Positions 41,201 through 48,928 of a stretch of DNA of 64,000 nucleotides are shown here, one piece after another. The stretch is from Streptomyces sp. A2-16 (lineage in GTDB: Bacteria > Actinomycetota > Actinomycetes > Streptomycetales > Streptomycetaceae): positions 1,426,001 through 1,490,000 of the forward strand of contig NZ_CP063808.1 in the NCBI RefSeq assembly GCF_018128905.1, in the 5' to 3' direction. The notes below the pieces were generated by a model. That model made no database searches. It was not told the DNA's origin and saw only the letters and a program-made list of their open reading frames with translations. Position 1 is the stretch's first letter. Each line of letters starts with the position of its first letter. Both the position numbers and the translations under genes were made by a program.

Positions 41201-41759
41201 CGCCGCACGTCAGGGCACCCGCTTCCACGCCTGGGTCGAGGCCCGCTTCGAAGCCCTGACCCTGCCCATGCTGGAGCCGGACGACCTGCCCGGCAGCGAC
41301 GCCGAGATCGCCGACGAACGCGACCTGGAAGCCCTCAAGGACGCCTTCGAACGAACCGAGTACGCCCACCGCACCCCCTACCGCCTGGAGACGTCCTTCC
41401 AGCTCGCCATCGCGGGCCGCGTGGTCCGGGGCCGTATCGACGCCGTGTACCGGCACGACGACGGGGACGGCACGACGTACGAGATCGTCGACTGGAAGAC
41501 CAGCCGCACCCGCACCGCCGACCCCCTCCAGCTCGCCGTGTACCGGCTGGCCTGGGCCGAGCGCCAGGGCGTGCCTGTGGAATCGGTCACGGCCGCGTTC
41601 CTCTACGTGCGCACCGGAGACGTCGTACGCCCCAGAAACCTGCCCGGCAGGGCAGCCCTGGAGCGGCTCCTCACCCAGGAACCGGGAGGGAGATCGAACA
41701 GTCCCGAGTCGGCAGACTGTGAGGAACCGCCCAACGAGGATGTCGGTGCGGGCCGATAG
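38211..41759 (+). CDS. adnB: AdnB-like helicase-nuclease subunit
   Basis: 1182-residue second subunit of the AdnAB resection machine. Walker A VAGAGSGKTTVMAARV, DEYQDTSVAQRV, GDPCQAIYGWRGAS, TAHKSKGLEWDVV. The C-terminal PD-(D/E)XK nuclease has GTRFHAWVEARFE, RGRIDAVY, IVDWKTS and LQLAVYRLAW. An acidic Pro-rich linker of DEPPYD-type repeats (about residues 855-900) precedes the nuclease. It starts at the ATG predicted to be leaderless. In M. tuberculosis adnA and adnB form one operon; here 110 bases and a separate damage promoter intervene. Confidence 0.92.
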   Translation: MPARISDPDQLKELLGIPFTPEQTACITAPPAPQVIVAGAGSGKTTVMAARVVWLVGTGQVAPEQVLGLTFTNKAAGELAERVRKALIKAGVTDPDVIDPDNPPGEPVISTYHAFAGRLLTDHGLRIGLEPTSRLLADATRYQLAARVLREAPGPYPALTRSFADLVSDLLTLDAELAEHLVRPEQVRAHDAELLLTLQGAKLTNDALRKVPEAAAARRELADLVVRYRAAKRERDLLDFGDQIALSARLAGIPEVGRVLRDEFRVVLLDEYQDTSVAQRVLLAGLFGDGTGHPVTAVGDPCQAIYGWRGASVANLDDFPEHFAHPDGRPATRQALSENRRSGGRLLDLANDLAEPLRAMHAGVEALRPAPGAERDGMVRCALLPTHAEEMDWLADSIAHLVRTGKEPGEIAVLCRTATDFAEIQGALVARDVPVEVVGLSGLLHLPEVADLVAVCEVLQDPGANASLVRLLTGPRWRIGPRDLALLGRRARRLVSHTRVADDDPDRRLAEAVEGVDPAEVISLADALETFLETPLYSDDEDEDGLPFSPDARVRFARLAAELRDLRRSLADPLMDVLHRVLAVTGLEVELSASPHALAARRRETLSNFLDIAASFAAGDNEATLLAFLAFLRTAAQYEKGLDNALPGGENTVKVLTAHKSKGLEWDVVAVPGLVSGTFPSTQGREKWTAQGKVLPHALRGDTDTLPDIDSWDARGMRAFHEAMKDHQHTEELRLGYVTFTRPRSLLLGSGHWWGPTQKKPRGPSDFLQALHDHCAAGHGEIEAWADEPAEDEDNPALHSRTEDQIWPLPLDDRALSRRRAAAQTVLDHLEDLAAHPDTHSAAEHDPGTYDDPDWPPPPHDEPPYDEEPPYDDEPPYEDEIAHEGEIAGEDLPDDWEALAPDRPAVPHQATAPETATAPARPHPAERGALTPEEARAIASWDRDLDALTGELLRAREAVTDVPLPASLTASQVLLLAADPDGLARELARPMPRPPQPAARQGTRFHAWVEARFEALTLPMLEPDDLPGSDAEIADERDLEALKDAFERTEYAHRTPYRLETSFQLAIAGRVVRGRIDAVYRHDDGDGTTYEIVDWKTSRTRTADPLQLAVYRLAWAERQGVPVESVTAAFLYVRTGDVVRPRNLPGRAALERLLTQEPGGRSNSPESADCEEPPNEDVGAGR

Positions 41760-41769
41760 GCTCATGACC

Positions 41770-43182
41770 ATGAGCCATCCCGTTGACAGTGCCGTCAGCG
41801 CCGTCCGCACGTACATCGAGCAGCACCGCGCCGCCTTCCTCGACGACCTCGCCGAATGGCTGCGCATCCCGTCCGTCTCGGCCCAGCCCGACCACGGACC
41901 CGATGTACGCCGCAGCGCGGACTGGCTCGCCGCCAAGCTCAAGGAGACCGGCTTCCCCACGGCCGAGGTCTGGGAGACTCCGGGCGCGCCCGCCGTCTTC
42001 GCCGAGTGGCCCGCCGAGGACCCCGCGGCGCCCACGGTTCTTGTCTACGGCCACCACGACGTACAGCCCGCCGCCCGTGAGGACGGCTGGGACACCGACC
42101 CCTTCGAGCCGGTCGTCCGCGACAACCGCCTCTACGCGCGCGGGGCGGCCGACGACAAGGGCCAGGTCTTCTTCCACACTCTCGGTGTCCGCGCCCACCT
42201 CGCCGCCACCGGCCGCACCGCCCCCGCGGTGCACCTGAAGCTGCTGGTCGAGGGCGAGGAGGAGTCCGGCTCCCCGCACTTCCGCGCCCTCGTCGAGGAG
42301 CACGCACACCGGCTCGGCGCCGACGCCGTGATCGTCTCCGACACCGGCATGTGGGCCGAGGACACCCCCACCGTGTGCACCGGCATGCGTGGCCTCGCCG
42401 AGTGCGAGATCCGCCTGTACGGCCCCGACCAGGACATCCACTCCGGCTCCTTCGGCGGCGCCGTCCCCAACCCGGCCACGGTCGCCGCCCGCCTGGTCGC
42501 CGCTCTGCACGACGAGCACGCGCGTGTGGCGGTCCCCGGCTTCTACGACGGCATCGTCGAACTGACCGACCGTGAACGCGAGCTCTTCGCCGAGCTGCCC
42601 TTCGACGAGGAGCAGTGGCTGCGCACCGCCAAGTCGCGCGCCACTCACGGAGAGGCCGGACACACCACCCTGGAGCGCGTCTGGGCCCGCCCCACCGCCG
42701 AGGTCAACGGCATCGGCGGCGGCTACCAGGGCCCCGGCAGCAAGACGATCGTCCCGTCCTCCGCGATGGTGAAGCTCTCCTTCCGACTGGTCGCCGGCCA
42801 GGACCCCGGCCGCATCGAGAAGGCCGTCCGCACCTGGGCCGACGGACAGGTGCCCGCCGGAATCCGGCAGGAGATCACCTTCGCCGCCGCCACCCGCCCG
42901 TGCCTGACCCCGCTGGACCACCCGGCCCTGCAGTCCGTCGTACGGGCCATGGGCCGCGCCTTCGACCAGCCGGTCCGCTTCACCCGCGAAGGCGGCTCGG
43001 GCCCGGCCGCCGACCTCCAGGAAGTCCTCGGCGCGCCCGTGCTGTTCCTCGGCATCTCCGTCCCCTCCGACGGCTGGCACGCGCCGAACGAAAAGGTCGA
43101 GCTCGATCTGCTGCTCAAGGGCGTCGAGACCGCCGCGTACCTGTGGGGTGATCTCGCCGAGCACTGGAGTCATGCGCCCTGA
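41770..43182 (+). CDS. M20 family dipeptidase
   Basis: 470-residue metallopeptidase of the M20 (CNDP-like) type. Zinc ligands: YGHHDVQP (His, Asp), GAADDKGQ (bridging Asp), EGEEESGS (general base and ligand Glu), a later SDTGMW Asp and the C-terminal GWHAPNE His. The dimerisation lid includes IHSGSFGGAVPNP. It hydrolyses dipeptides in the cytoplasm. Two ATGs in frame (41764, 41770); the second has better spacing from an AGG. It begins about ten bases after adnB, probably cotranscribed. Confidence 0.9.
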   Translation: MSHPVDSAVSAVRTYIEQHRAAFLDDLAEWLRIPSVSAQPDHGPDVRRSADWLAAKLKETGFPTAEVWETPGAPAVFAEWPAEDPAAPTVLVYGHHDVQPAAREDGWDTDPFEPVVRDNRLYARGAADDKGQVFFHTLGVRAHLAATGRTAPAVHLKLLVEGEEESGSPHFRALVEEHAHRLGADAVIVSDTGMWAEDTPTVCTGMRGLAECEIRLYGPDQDIHSGSFGGAVPNPATVAARLVAALHDEHARVAVPGFYDGIVELTDRERELFAELPFDEEQWLRTAKSRATHGEAGHTTLERVWARPTAEVNGIGGGYQGPGSKTIVPSSAMVKLSFRLVAGQDPGRIEKAVRTWADGQVPAGIRQEITFAAATRPCLTPLDHPALQSVVRAMGRAFDQPVRFTREGGSGPAADLQEVLGAPVLFLGISVPSDGWHAPNEKVELDLLLKGVETAAYLWGDLAEHWSHAP

Positions 43183-43338
43183 CCGTCCCGCGCCGCCCGG
43201 ACCGGCAGCGCGCGCGGGGCACACCGGAAGGGCCGCCCCGCACCGCGCAGCCCCGCCGGACCCGGCCGCCCCGCGCCGTACGTACCGCCGAACCGCCCGC
43301 CGAAACAATCCGCTGCACCGGGGGAGTTGGAAGCACCC

Positions 43339-44283
43339 GTGACCACCTGGACCGACCACACAGCCGACCGTCCCGTCTCGCTCACCGCCCCCAGCGGCAT
43401 CGACCGCGCCGCGCACCACCGGCTCGACGAGGCCTGGCTCGCGGCGGCATGGAGTCACCCCACGACCCGCTGCTTCGTGGTCTCCGGCGGCCAGGTCCTC
43501 ATCGACGAGACGGCGGACGGCCGTACCGAACTCGTGATGACACCGTCCTTCGAGGCCCCGCTCACCGAGGCGCACCGCTACTTCCTCGGCATCGACGAGG
43601 ACGGCGTCCGCTACTTCGCCCTCCAGAAGGACGCCCTCCCCGGCCGCATCGACCAGTCCGCGCGTCCCGCCGGTCTGCGCGAGGCCGGGCTGCTGCTGTC
43701 CGCGCGCGAGGCGGGCCTGATGGTGCACGCGGTCGGCCTGGAGAACTGGCAGCGCACCCACCGCTTCTGCTCCCGCTGCGGCGAGCGCACCGTCATCGCC
43801 GCGGCCGGCCACATCCGCCGCTGCCCCGCGTGCGGCGCCGAGCACTACCCGCGCACCGACCCGGCCGTGATCATGGCCGTCACGGACGACCAGGACCGCA
43901 TCCTGCTCGGCCGCCAGGTGCACTGGCCGGAGGGCCGATTCTCCACCCTCGCTGGCTTCGTCGAACCGGGCGAGTCCATCGAGCAGTCGGTGCGGCGCGA
44001 GGTCTTCGAGGAGGCCGGCATCACCGTCGGACCGGTCGAGTACGTCGCCAGCCAGCCCTGGCCGTTCCCCTCCAGCCTCATGCTCGGCTTCATGGCCCGC
44101 GCCACCTCCACCGACATCGACGTCGACGGCGACGAGATCCACGAGGCCCGCTGGTTCTCCCGCGACGAACTGGGTGCCGCCTTCGAGTCCGGCGAGGTCC
44201 TCCCGCCGTACGGCATCTCCATCGCGGCCCGGCTGATCGAGCTCTGGTACGGCAAGCCGCTGCCGACGAGGAGCTTCGTCTGA
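43339..44283 (+). CDS. nudC: NAD(+) diphosphatase / NAD-cap hydrolase NudC
   Basis: 314-residue Nudix hydrolase of the NADH pyrophosphatase family. Zinc ribbon CSRCGERT...CPACGAEHYPR, then the Nudix box GFVEPGESIEQSVRREVFEE and the NudC array SQPWPFPSSLMLGFMA. It cleaves NAD(H) to NMN(H) and AMP and removes NAD caps from RNA. GTG 43339 with GGAAG upstream; TTG 43327 with GGGGGAG is an alternative. Corresponds to Rv3199c. Confidence 0.92.
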   Translation: MTTWTDHTADRPVSLTAPSGIDRAAHHRLDEAWLAAAWSHPTTRCFVVSGGQVLIDETADGRTELVMTPSFEAPLTEAHRYFLGIDEDGVRYFALQKDALPGRIDQSARPAGLREAGLLLSAREAGLMVHAVGLENWQRTHRFCSRCGERTVIAAAGHIRRCPACGAEHYPRTDPAVIMAVTDDQDRILLGRQVHWPEGRFSTLAGFVEPGESIEQSVRREVFEEAGITVGPVEYVASQPWPFPSSLMLGFMARATSTDIDVDGDEIHEARWFSRDELGAAFESGEVLPPYGISIAARLIELWYGKPLPTRSFV

Positions 44284-44310
44284 GGCAGGCACGTCAGCGC
44301 GGACAGAAGA

Positions 44311-44342
44311 AGGCGGCCCCTGAAACACCTCAGGGACCGCCT
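44311..44342 (+). terminator. Hairpin terminator after nudC
   Basis: AGGCGGCCCCTGA pairs with TCAGGGACCGCCT (one mismatch) over a 6-base loop, 27 bases after the nudC stop. Confidence 0.75.
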
Positions 44343-44435
44343 TCCGGACCGTGCGGGGCCGACGCGTCCATATCCTGAAGATCGACCGCATCGCGGGTCA
44401 AGGAGCGCACCCGCGCGGGGGCGGCCATCGGTGTC

Positions 44436-44681
44436 CTACCAGCCCATGTCCCTGGCTACTTCCTCCTGGGCTGCGGCGATCTCTTCCTCGGTGGACTCGA
44501 TGACGTCCACCTACTCCAAGCGCGCCAGCAGGTCTGCGAGGGCCTGCTTCTGAGCCGGATGCGTGATCGGTACGGCGTTCAGGTCGATGCTCATCAGCCA
44601 GTCGAACAGCACGATGGCATCGGAGCGCCACAGGCGGAGATCGACGGTCGGCGTGGACCCCCGTGGGAAACCCGTTTCCAT
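44436..44681 (-). pseudogene. Small conserved protein gene interrupted by an in-frame TAG
   Basis: From ATG 44681 the frame reads METGFPRGSTPTVDLRLWRS through to QALADLLARLE, then TAG at 44511-44513, and continues in the same frame as VDVIESTEEEIAAAQEEVARDMGW to a second TAG at 44436. From memory, intact homologues are about 80 residues and end AxxxVAKDMGW, so both parts belong to one protein. A Trp codon TGG changed to TAG would explain it. Either a recent nonsense pseudogene or a truncated 57-residue product. A base-call error is also possible. Confidence 0.7.
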
Positions 44682-44723
44682 ACAGCCATCATGGCGAGTC
44701 GCCTGCATCCGAAAGACGGGCCC

Positions 44724-44755
44724 TCGGCACATGCCGGGTCGGCGGCATGTGCCGA
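44724..44755. terminator. Strong palindromic hairpin between small genes
   Basis: TCGGCACATGCCG pairs perfectly with its complement across 6 bases. It lies between the mycoredoxin gene and the broken small gene and could be a terminator or protein site. No T-run. Confidence 0.5.
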
Positions 44756-44786
44756 TGATCCCGATGGACTCCCCGGAACGCGCGAA

Positions 44787-44815
44787 CCCCCGACCAGCAC
44801 CAGGCCGATCAGGGG
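44787..44815 (-). terminator. Probable terminator of the mycoredoxin gene
   Basis: CCCCCGACCAGC and GCCGATCAGGGG form an imperfect 12-bp stem with G-T pairs around ACCAG, 17 bases beyond the stop. Confidence 0.55.
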
Positions 44816-44831
44816 TTGCGCATCGCGGGGA

Positions 44832-45089
44832 TCAGGCGCCCAGTGCCTGCTTCACCTGGGCAAGGCTCGGGTTCGTCATCACGACCTCGGTGCCGCCACT
44901 GGAGGGAACCACCTGAACGGTGGGTACCGTCTGGTTCCCGCCGTTCGCCTTCTCCACGAACGCCGCGGACGCCGGGTCCTGCTCGATGTTGATCTCGGTG
45001 TACGCGATGCCCTCGCGGTCCAGCTGCTTCTTCAGCCGCTGGCAGTAACCGCACCATGTGGTGCTGTACATCGTCACAGTGCCCTGCAT
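44832..45089 (-). CDS. mrx1: Mycoredoxin / glutaredoxin-like protein
   Basis: 85-residue thioredoxin-fold protein with active site TTWCGYCQRLKK and the cis-Pro segment QTVPTV. Mycoredoxins use mycothiol to reduce mixed disulfides on proteins. ATG 45089 with AAGGAG upstream. A consensus sigma-R promoter stands before it, as expected for thiol-stress control. It corresponds to Rv3198A and is divergent from uvrD2, as in mycobacteria. Confidence 0.9.
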   Translation of the reverse strand: MQGTVTMYSTTWCGYCQRLKKQLDREGIAYTEINIEQDPASAAFVEKANGGNQTVPTVQVVPSSGGTEVVMTNPSLAQVKQALGA

Positions 45090-45138
45090 GTCTCGCGCGC
45101 TCCTTCGGTGGCCCGGGGAAGAGGTGGTCCGATGGGGG

Positions 45139-45164
45139 AACGTACGCGAAGGGGGCGTCATTCC
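45139..45164 (-). promoter_or_regulatory. Sigma-R-type promoter of the mycoredoxin gene
   Basis: On the minus strand GGGAAT-N18-GTT with exact spacing; the ATG is about 50 bases downstream. Confidence 0.8.
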
Positions 45165-45272
45165 CGACCCGAGGTGCCCGGCCGGGTGACGCCTGCCGCA
45201 TTAGTACGACTGCGGCTACCCGCCTGTGGACAACCGGCTCGTCCGTCTCCGCGGACCTGGCAGCATGGCGGT

Positions 45273-47468
45273 GTGACAGCAGCAACGCACTCCACGCTCT
45301 TCCCGCGCACACCGGACTCGGCCGACGCGGTGCTCGAAGGGCTCGACCCCGAGCAGCGCGAGGTGGCCACCGCCCTGCACGGGCCGGTGTGCGTGCTGGC
45401 GGGCGCCGGCACCGGCAAGACCCGGGCGATCACCCACCGCATCGCCTACGGAGTGCGGGCCGGAATCCTCCAGCCCTCCAGCGTGCTCGCCGTCACCTTC
45501 ACCAACCGCGCCGCCGGAGAGATGCGTGGGCGGCTGCGCCAGCTCGGCGCCGTGGGCGTCCAGGCGCGTACGTTCCACTCGGCGGCCCTGCGCCAGCTCC
45601 AGTACTTCTGGCCGAAAGCCGTCGGCGGATCCATGCCCCGGCTCGTGGACCGCAAGATCCAGCTCGTCGCCGACGCGGCCGCCGCCTGCCGCATCCGCCT
45701 CGACCGGGGCGAGCTGAGGGATGTCACCGCCGAGATCGAGTGGTCCAAGGTCACCCAGACCGTGCCCTCCGACTACGCCCTCGCAGCCGCGAAGGCCGGC
45801 CGCGAGACCCCCCGCGCGGCGGCCGAGATCGCCCAGCTCTACGCCGCCTACGAGGACCTCAAGCGCGACCGTGCCGTCATCGACTTCGAGGACGTGCTGC
45901 TGCTGACCGTCGCCGTCCTCCAGGACCGGCACGACATCGCCGAACAGGTCCGTTCCCAGTACCAGCACTTCGTCGTCGACGAGTACCAGGACGTCAGCCC
46001 CCTCCAGCAGCGCCTGCTGGAGCTGTGGCTCGGGCAGCGGGACAGCCTGTGCGTCGTCGGTGACGCCAGCCAGACGATCTATTCGTTCACTGGCGCAACT
46101 CCCGACCATCTGCTCGACTTCCGCACCCGCCACCCCGGCGCCACCGTCGTCAAGCTGGTCCGCGACTACCGCTCCACCCCCCAGGTCGTCCATCTCGCCA
46201 ACGGCCTGCTCGCCCAGGCCCGCGGCCGCGCCGCCGACCACCGGCTGGAACTGGTCTCCCAGCGGCGGCCCGGCCCCGAGCCCGTCCACACCGAGTACAC
46301 CGACGAGCCCGCCGAGGCCGAGGGCGCCGCCCGCCGCATCAGGGAGCTCATGGACGCGGGCGTCCGGGCCAGCGAGATCGCCATCCTGTTCCGCACCAAC
46401 TCCCAGTCGGAGACCTACGAGCAGGCCCTCGCCGACGCCGGAGTGCCCTACCAGCTGCGCGGCGCCGAGCGGTTCTTCGACCGGCCCGAGGTGCGCAGGG
46501 CCATCGTCAACCTCCGGGGCGCGGCCCGTTTCGGAGGCAACGACTCCCGGCTGGACGACGCCGTCGACCTGTCCTCCCAGGTGCGTGCCGTGCTCTCGGG
46601 CGAGGGCTGGACCACCGTGCCGCCGGCCGGCTCCGGGGCGGTCAGGGAGCGCTGGGAGTCGCTGGCCGCGCTGGTGAACCTCGCGCAGGACTTCGCCGCC
46701 GCGCGAGCCGGCGCCACCCTGAACGACCTCGTGGCCGAACTCGACGAGCGGGCCGGCGCCCAGCACGCCCCCACCGTCGAGGGCGTCACCCTCGCCTCCC
46801 TGCACTCCGCCAAGGGTCTGGAGTGGGACGCCGTGTTCCTGGTCGGTGTCGCCGAGGGCATGATGCCGATCACCTACGCGAAGACGGACGAGCAGATCGA
46901 GGAGGAGCGCAGGCTCCTCTATGTCGGCGTCACCCGCGCCCGCGAGCGCCTCCATGTCTCCTGGTCGCTCTCCCGCTCGCCCGGCGGCCGGCCCAACCGG
47001 CGCCCCAGCCGCTTCCTGGACGGACTGCGCCCCGGCTCCACCGCCACCACGGGACGAACCGCGGGCGGCGGATCCGCGGGCGTCGAGCGCGGCTTCACCA
47101 GCCCCGTCGGCGCCGCCCCGAGACGCACCCAGCGCACCCCGGCGCGCTGCCGGGTGTGCGGGCGCACGCTCACCGACGCGGGCGAGATGAAGCTCATGCG
47201 GTGCGAGGACTGCCCCTCCGACATGGACGAGGGGCTGTACGAGCGGCTGCGCGAATGGCGTGCCGTACAGGCGCAGCGCAGCGGACAGCCGGCCTTCTGC
47301 GTCTTCACGGACAAGACCCTGATGGCGATCGCCGAAGCCGTGCCCGACGACGAGCACGAGCTGGCGCGGATCCCGGGCGTCGGCCAGCGCAAGCTCAACC
47401 GCTACGGGGCCGATGTCCTGACCATCTGCGCAGGCCAGGAGGTTTCGGAGGAAGAGAACGAGGGCTGA
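45273..47468 (+). CDS. uvrD2: UvrD2-type SF1 DNA helicase with HRDC domain
   Basis: 731-residue 3'-5' helicase. Walker A AGAGTGKTRAI (near residue 43), DEYQDVSPLQQ, GDASQTIYSFTGA, LHSAKGLEWDAVF and VGVTRARERL are present. After about residue 600 comes a tetracysteine zinc knuckle (CRVCGRTLT...MRCEDC) and a C-terminal HRDC domain ending with RIPGVGQRKLNRYG. This matches mycobacterial UvrD2 (Rv3198c), where the zinc module is required for unwinding. GTG start at 45273. Role in nucleotide excision and general repair. Confidence 0.92.
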   Translation: MTAATHSTLFPRTPDSADAVLEGLDPEQREVATALHGPVCVLAGAGTGKTRAITHRIAYGVRAGILQPSSVLAVTFTNRAAGEMRGRLRQLGAVGVQARTFHSAALRQLQYFWPKAVGGSMPRLVDRKIQLVADAAAACRIRLDRGELRDVTAEIEWSKVTQTVPSDYALAAAKAGRETPRAAAEIAQLYAAYEDLKRDRAVIDFEDVLLLTVAVLQDRHDIAEQVRSQYQHFVVDEYQDVSPLQQRLLELWLGQRDSLCVVGDASQTIYSFTGATPDHLLDFRTRHPGATVVKLVRDYRSTPQVVHLANGLLAQARGRAADHRLELVSQRRPGPEPVHTEYTDEPAEAEGAARRIRELMDAGVRASEIAILFRTNSQSETYEQALADAGVPYQLRGAERFFDRPEVRRAIVNLRGAARFGGNDSRLDDAVDLSSQVRAVLSGEGWTTVPPAGSGAVRERWESLAALVNLAQDFAAARAGATLNDLVAELDERAGAQHAPTVEGVTLASLHSAKGLEWDAVFLVGVAEGMMPITYAKTDEQIEEERRLLYVGVTRARERLHVSWSLSRSPGGRPNRRPSRFLDGLRPGSTATTGRTAGGGSAGVERGFTSPVGAAPRRTQRTPARCRVCGRTLTDAGEMKLMRCEDCPSDMDEGLYERLREWRAVQAQRSGQPAFCVFTDKTLMAIAEAVPDDEHELARIPGVGQRKLNRYGADVLTICAGQEVSEEENEG

Positions 47469-47481
47469 TTCCAACTCGTCG

Positions 47482-47521
47482 AAAAAATAGTTTGCGCATG
47501 CCCCAGCAATCCCCATAGGTT
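47482..47521 (+). promoter_or_regulatory. wblC promoter with AT-rich WblC/WhiB7 box
   Basis: AAAAAATA (47482-47489) lies two bases upstream of a -35 TTGCGC (47492-47497); 18 bases later is a -10 TAGGTT (47516-47521). WhiB7/WblC activates transcription by binding AT-rich DNA just upstream of the -35 of sigma-A promoters, including its own, so this layout indicates autoregulation. Confidence 0.75.
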
Positions 47522-47637
47522 CTTAGCCACGGGGACGGAGGCCTTCTCGGAGGCCCCGATTCCGTGTTCTACTTGCATATCCGTCGGACAGCGGCTCGCG
47601 CCGCCGTCCCCAGAGACGCCGAGAGGAGGCGATTGAA

Positions 47638-47961
47638 GTGATCAGCATCAACAGCACCAAGGCCATCAACACCGCCAAAATGACCGATCGCTCGGTCGTC
47701 TCCGCGTGCATGCTCGGCGTTTCGAACCTGGGCACCGGTCTGTCCGGCATTCCTGCCGTGCGTCCGGCGTCCTCCGTGTCTCTCGCGGTCCTTCCCGTCC
47801 GTGAGCGCAATGAGCGACCGAGCAAGGCACTGGAAGCAGTAATGGCACAGGCGGATGCCTATGCCTTTGCGGCGGCCGGTGCCGGATTCCGGAAGCAGAC
47901 GACGCAGCACCACCAGATGTGGGCCTTCCGTGGGCCAGAACCCTGGAGTGATCCAGCCTGA
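47638..47961 (+). CDS. wblC leader upstream ORF
   Basis: 107-codon ORF (GTG start; GGAGG eight bases upstream) within the wblC 5' leader. It ends MWAFRGPEPWSDPA just before paired hairpins. Its TGA sits in the first hairpin. An internal ATG (47842) preceded by GGAAG could produce a 39-residue version. Published work on whiB7/wblC describes upstream-ORF-controlled termination: antibiotics that slow ribosomes on the upstream ORF allow readthrough. This ORF is the candidate sensor; the peptide itself probably has no function. Confidence 0.7.
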   Translation: MISINSTKAINTAKMTDRSVVSACMLGVSNLGTGLSGIPAVRPASSVSLAVLPVRERNERPSKALEAVMAQADAYAFAAAGAGFRKQTTQHHQMWAFRGPEPWSDPA

Positions 47962-48027
47962 TCGAAGATCAGGCCGGCGCCTTCAGGGCCGCGGAACCCC
48001 ATCCGGGATCCGCGGCCCTTCTGTTTT
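47957..48027 (+). promoter_or_regulatory. wblC attenuator: two hairpins with T-run
   Basis: CCTGATC-GAA-GATCAGG (47957-47973) overlaps the upstream-ORF stop. Then GGGCCGCGGA (47986-47995) pairs perfectly with TCCGCGGCCC (48009-48018), followed by TTCTGTTTT, a good intrinsic terminator 110 bases before wblC. Confidence 0.8.
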
Positions 48028-48136
48028 CCCCGAACGGGGAGAGCGGAGCGAAGGGGTCTCGGGACAAGAAAAGAACCCGGTACCAAGCGACTACCGGTCC
48101 CACAGGGCCGGACCGAACAGACGAGGAAGACGAACC

Positions 48137-48505
48137 GTGCAACTCGAAGCGCACGCCCCGTCCGTACCGCCTTCCGAAACGATCCCCCCGCCCGGCCTCA
48201 CGGAGGACTCCACCTTGATCCCGCTCACCGCGCTCACCGCGCTCGATGACGCCATCGAGAACCTCGGCGTACCCGTCCCCTGCCGTTCCTACGACCCGGA
48301 GGTCTTCTTCGCCGAGTCGCCGGCCGACGTCGAGTACGCCAAGTCCCTCTGCCGTACCTGCCCGCTGATGGAGGCCTGCCTCGCCGGCGCCAAGGAGCGG
48401 CGTGAGCCCTGGGGCGTCTGGGGTGGAGAGCTGTTCGTCCAGGGTGTCGTCGTCGCCCGGAAGCGGCCGCGTGGTCGCCCGCGCAAGAACCCGGTCACGG
48501 CATGA
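48137..48505 (+). CDS. wblC: WhiB-family transcription factor WblC (WhiB7 orthologue)
   Basis: 122-residue 4Fe-4S regulator of intrinsic antibiotic resistance. Four cysteines in VPCRSYD, CRTCPLMEAC; the WhiB turn GVWGGE; C-terminal AT-hook RGRPRKNP, diagnostic of the WhiB7/WblC branch. It binds sigma-A and AT-rich promoter DNA to activate efflux, ribosome-protection and modification genes. GTG 48137 with GAGGAAG upstream; the frame is open further upstream but that lies in the attenuator. Located between uvrD2 and the UbiB-like gene exactly as in mycobacteria. It overlaps the next ORF by ATGA. Confidence 0.93.
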   Translation: MQLEAHAPSVPPSETIPPPGLTEDSTLIPLTALTALDDAIENLGVPVPCRSYDPEVFFAESPADVEYAKSLCRTCPLMEACLAGAKERREPWGVWGGELFVQGVVVARKRPRGRPRKNPVTA

Positions 48506-48825
48506 ACATCGCAGGAACGATCGACCGCCCCCTCACGAACGACCCCAAGAAGCAGGCCCCGATGAAGCCGTCCACCAGCGAGCCCGTGGGCTCCGCGATC
48601 CCAGACTTCACCACCACCGACGCGAGCGACTCGCGTCAGAACAGGACCCGAGAGATGCAACTCATCCCAGAAGCCCTGGCTCGTGCGCATATGCACGACC
48701 GGCTGCATGAGGCCGAGCAGGAACGCCGGGCGATCCGCCTGGCGAGCGCTCGCCGGATGCAGCGCCGGGCCGAGCGCGCCTCCATGCGTGCTCGCCGTGC
48801 GCTCGCCATGGCCGTCATGCAGTAA
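48502..48825 (+). CDS. Small basic helical protein coupled to wblC
   Basis: 107 residues, ATG overlapping the wblC stop. The first 45 residues are polar and disordered; the last 55 form an Arg/Ala/Met-rich helix (RLHEAEQERRAIRLASARRM and onward). No family recognised, though similar Arg-rich small ORFs follow other streptomycete genes. Later ATGs exist, notably at MQLIPEALARAHM. Coupling suggests coexpression with WblC under ribosome stress. Confidence 0.65.
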   Translation: MNIAGTIDRPLTNDPKKQAPMKPSTSEPVGSAIPDFTTTDASDSRQNRTREMQLIPEALARAHMHDRLHEAEQERRAIRLASARRMQRRAERASMRARRALAMAVMQ

Positions 48826-48840
48826 GTCGACCCGGTAGTT

Positions 48841-48884
48841 CACCGCGGGGGTCGGTCCGTCCGAACGGACCGGCCCCCGCGGTG
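48841..48884. terminator. Strong terminator after the wblC operon
   Basis: A 20-bp stem with one mismatch (starting CACCGCGGGGG) around loop CCGA, 16 bases after the stop. Confidence 0.85.
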
Positions 48885-48928
48885 CGTTGTGCACGCCGTG
48901 CCGTCGGGTCCGGCGTTATCGTCGGCGA

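Noticed and set aside
43183..43338. Possible small gene between the M20 peptidase and nudC
   Set aside because: Frames are Pro/Arg-rich without a ribosome site; treated as spacer with the nudC leader.
47855..48136. N-terminally extended wblC
   Set aside because: The extra 94 codons pass through the upstream ORF and the attenuator hairpins; GTG 48137 has GAGGAAG and matches WhiB7 length.
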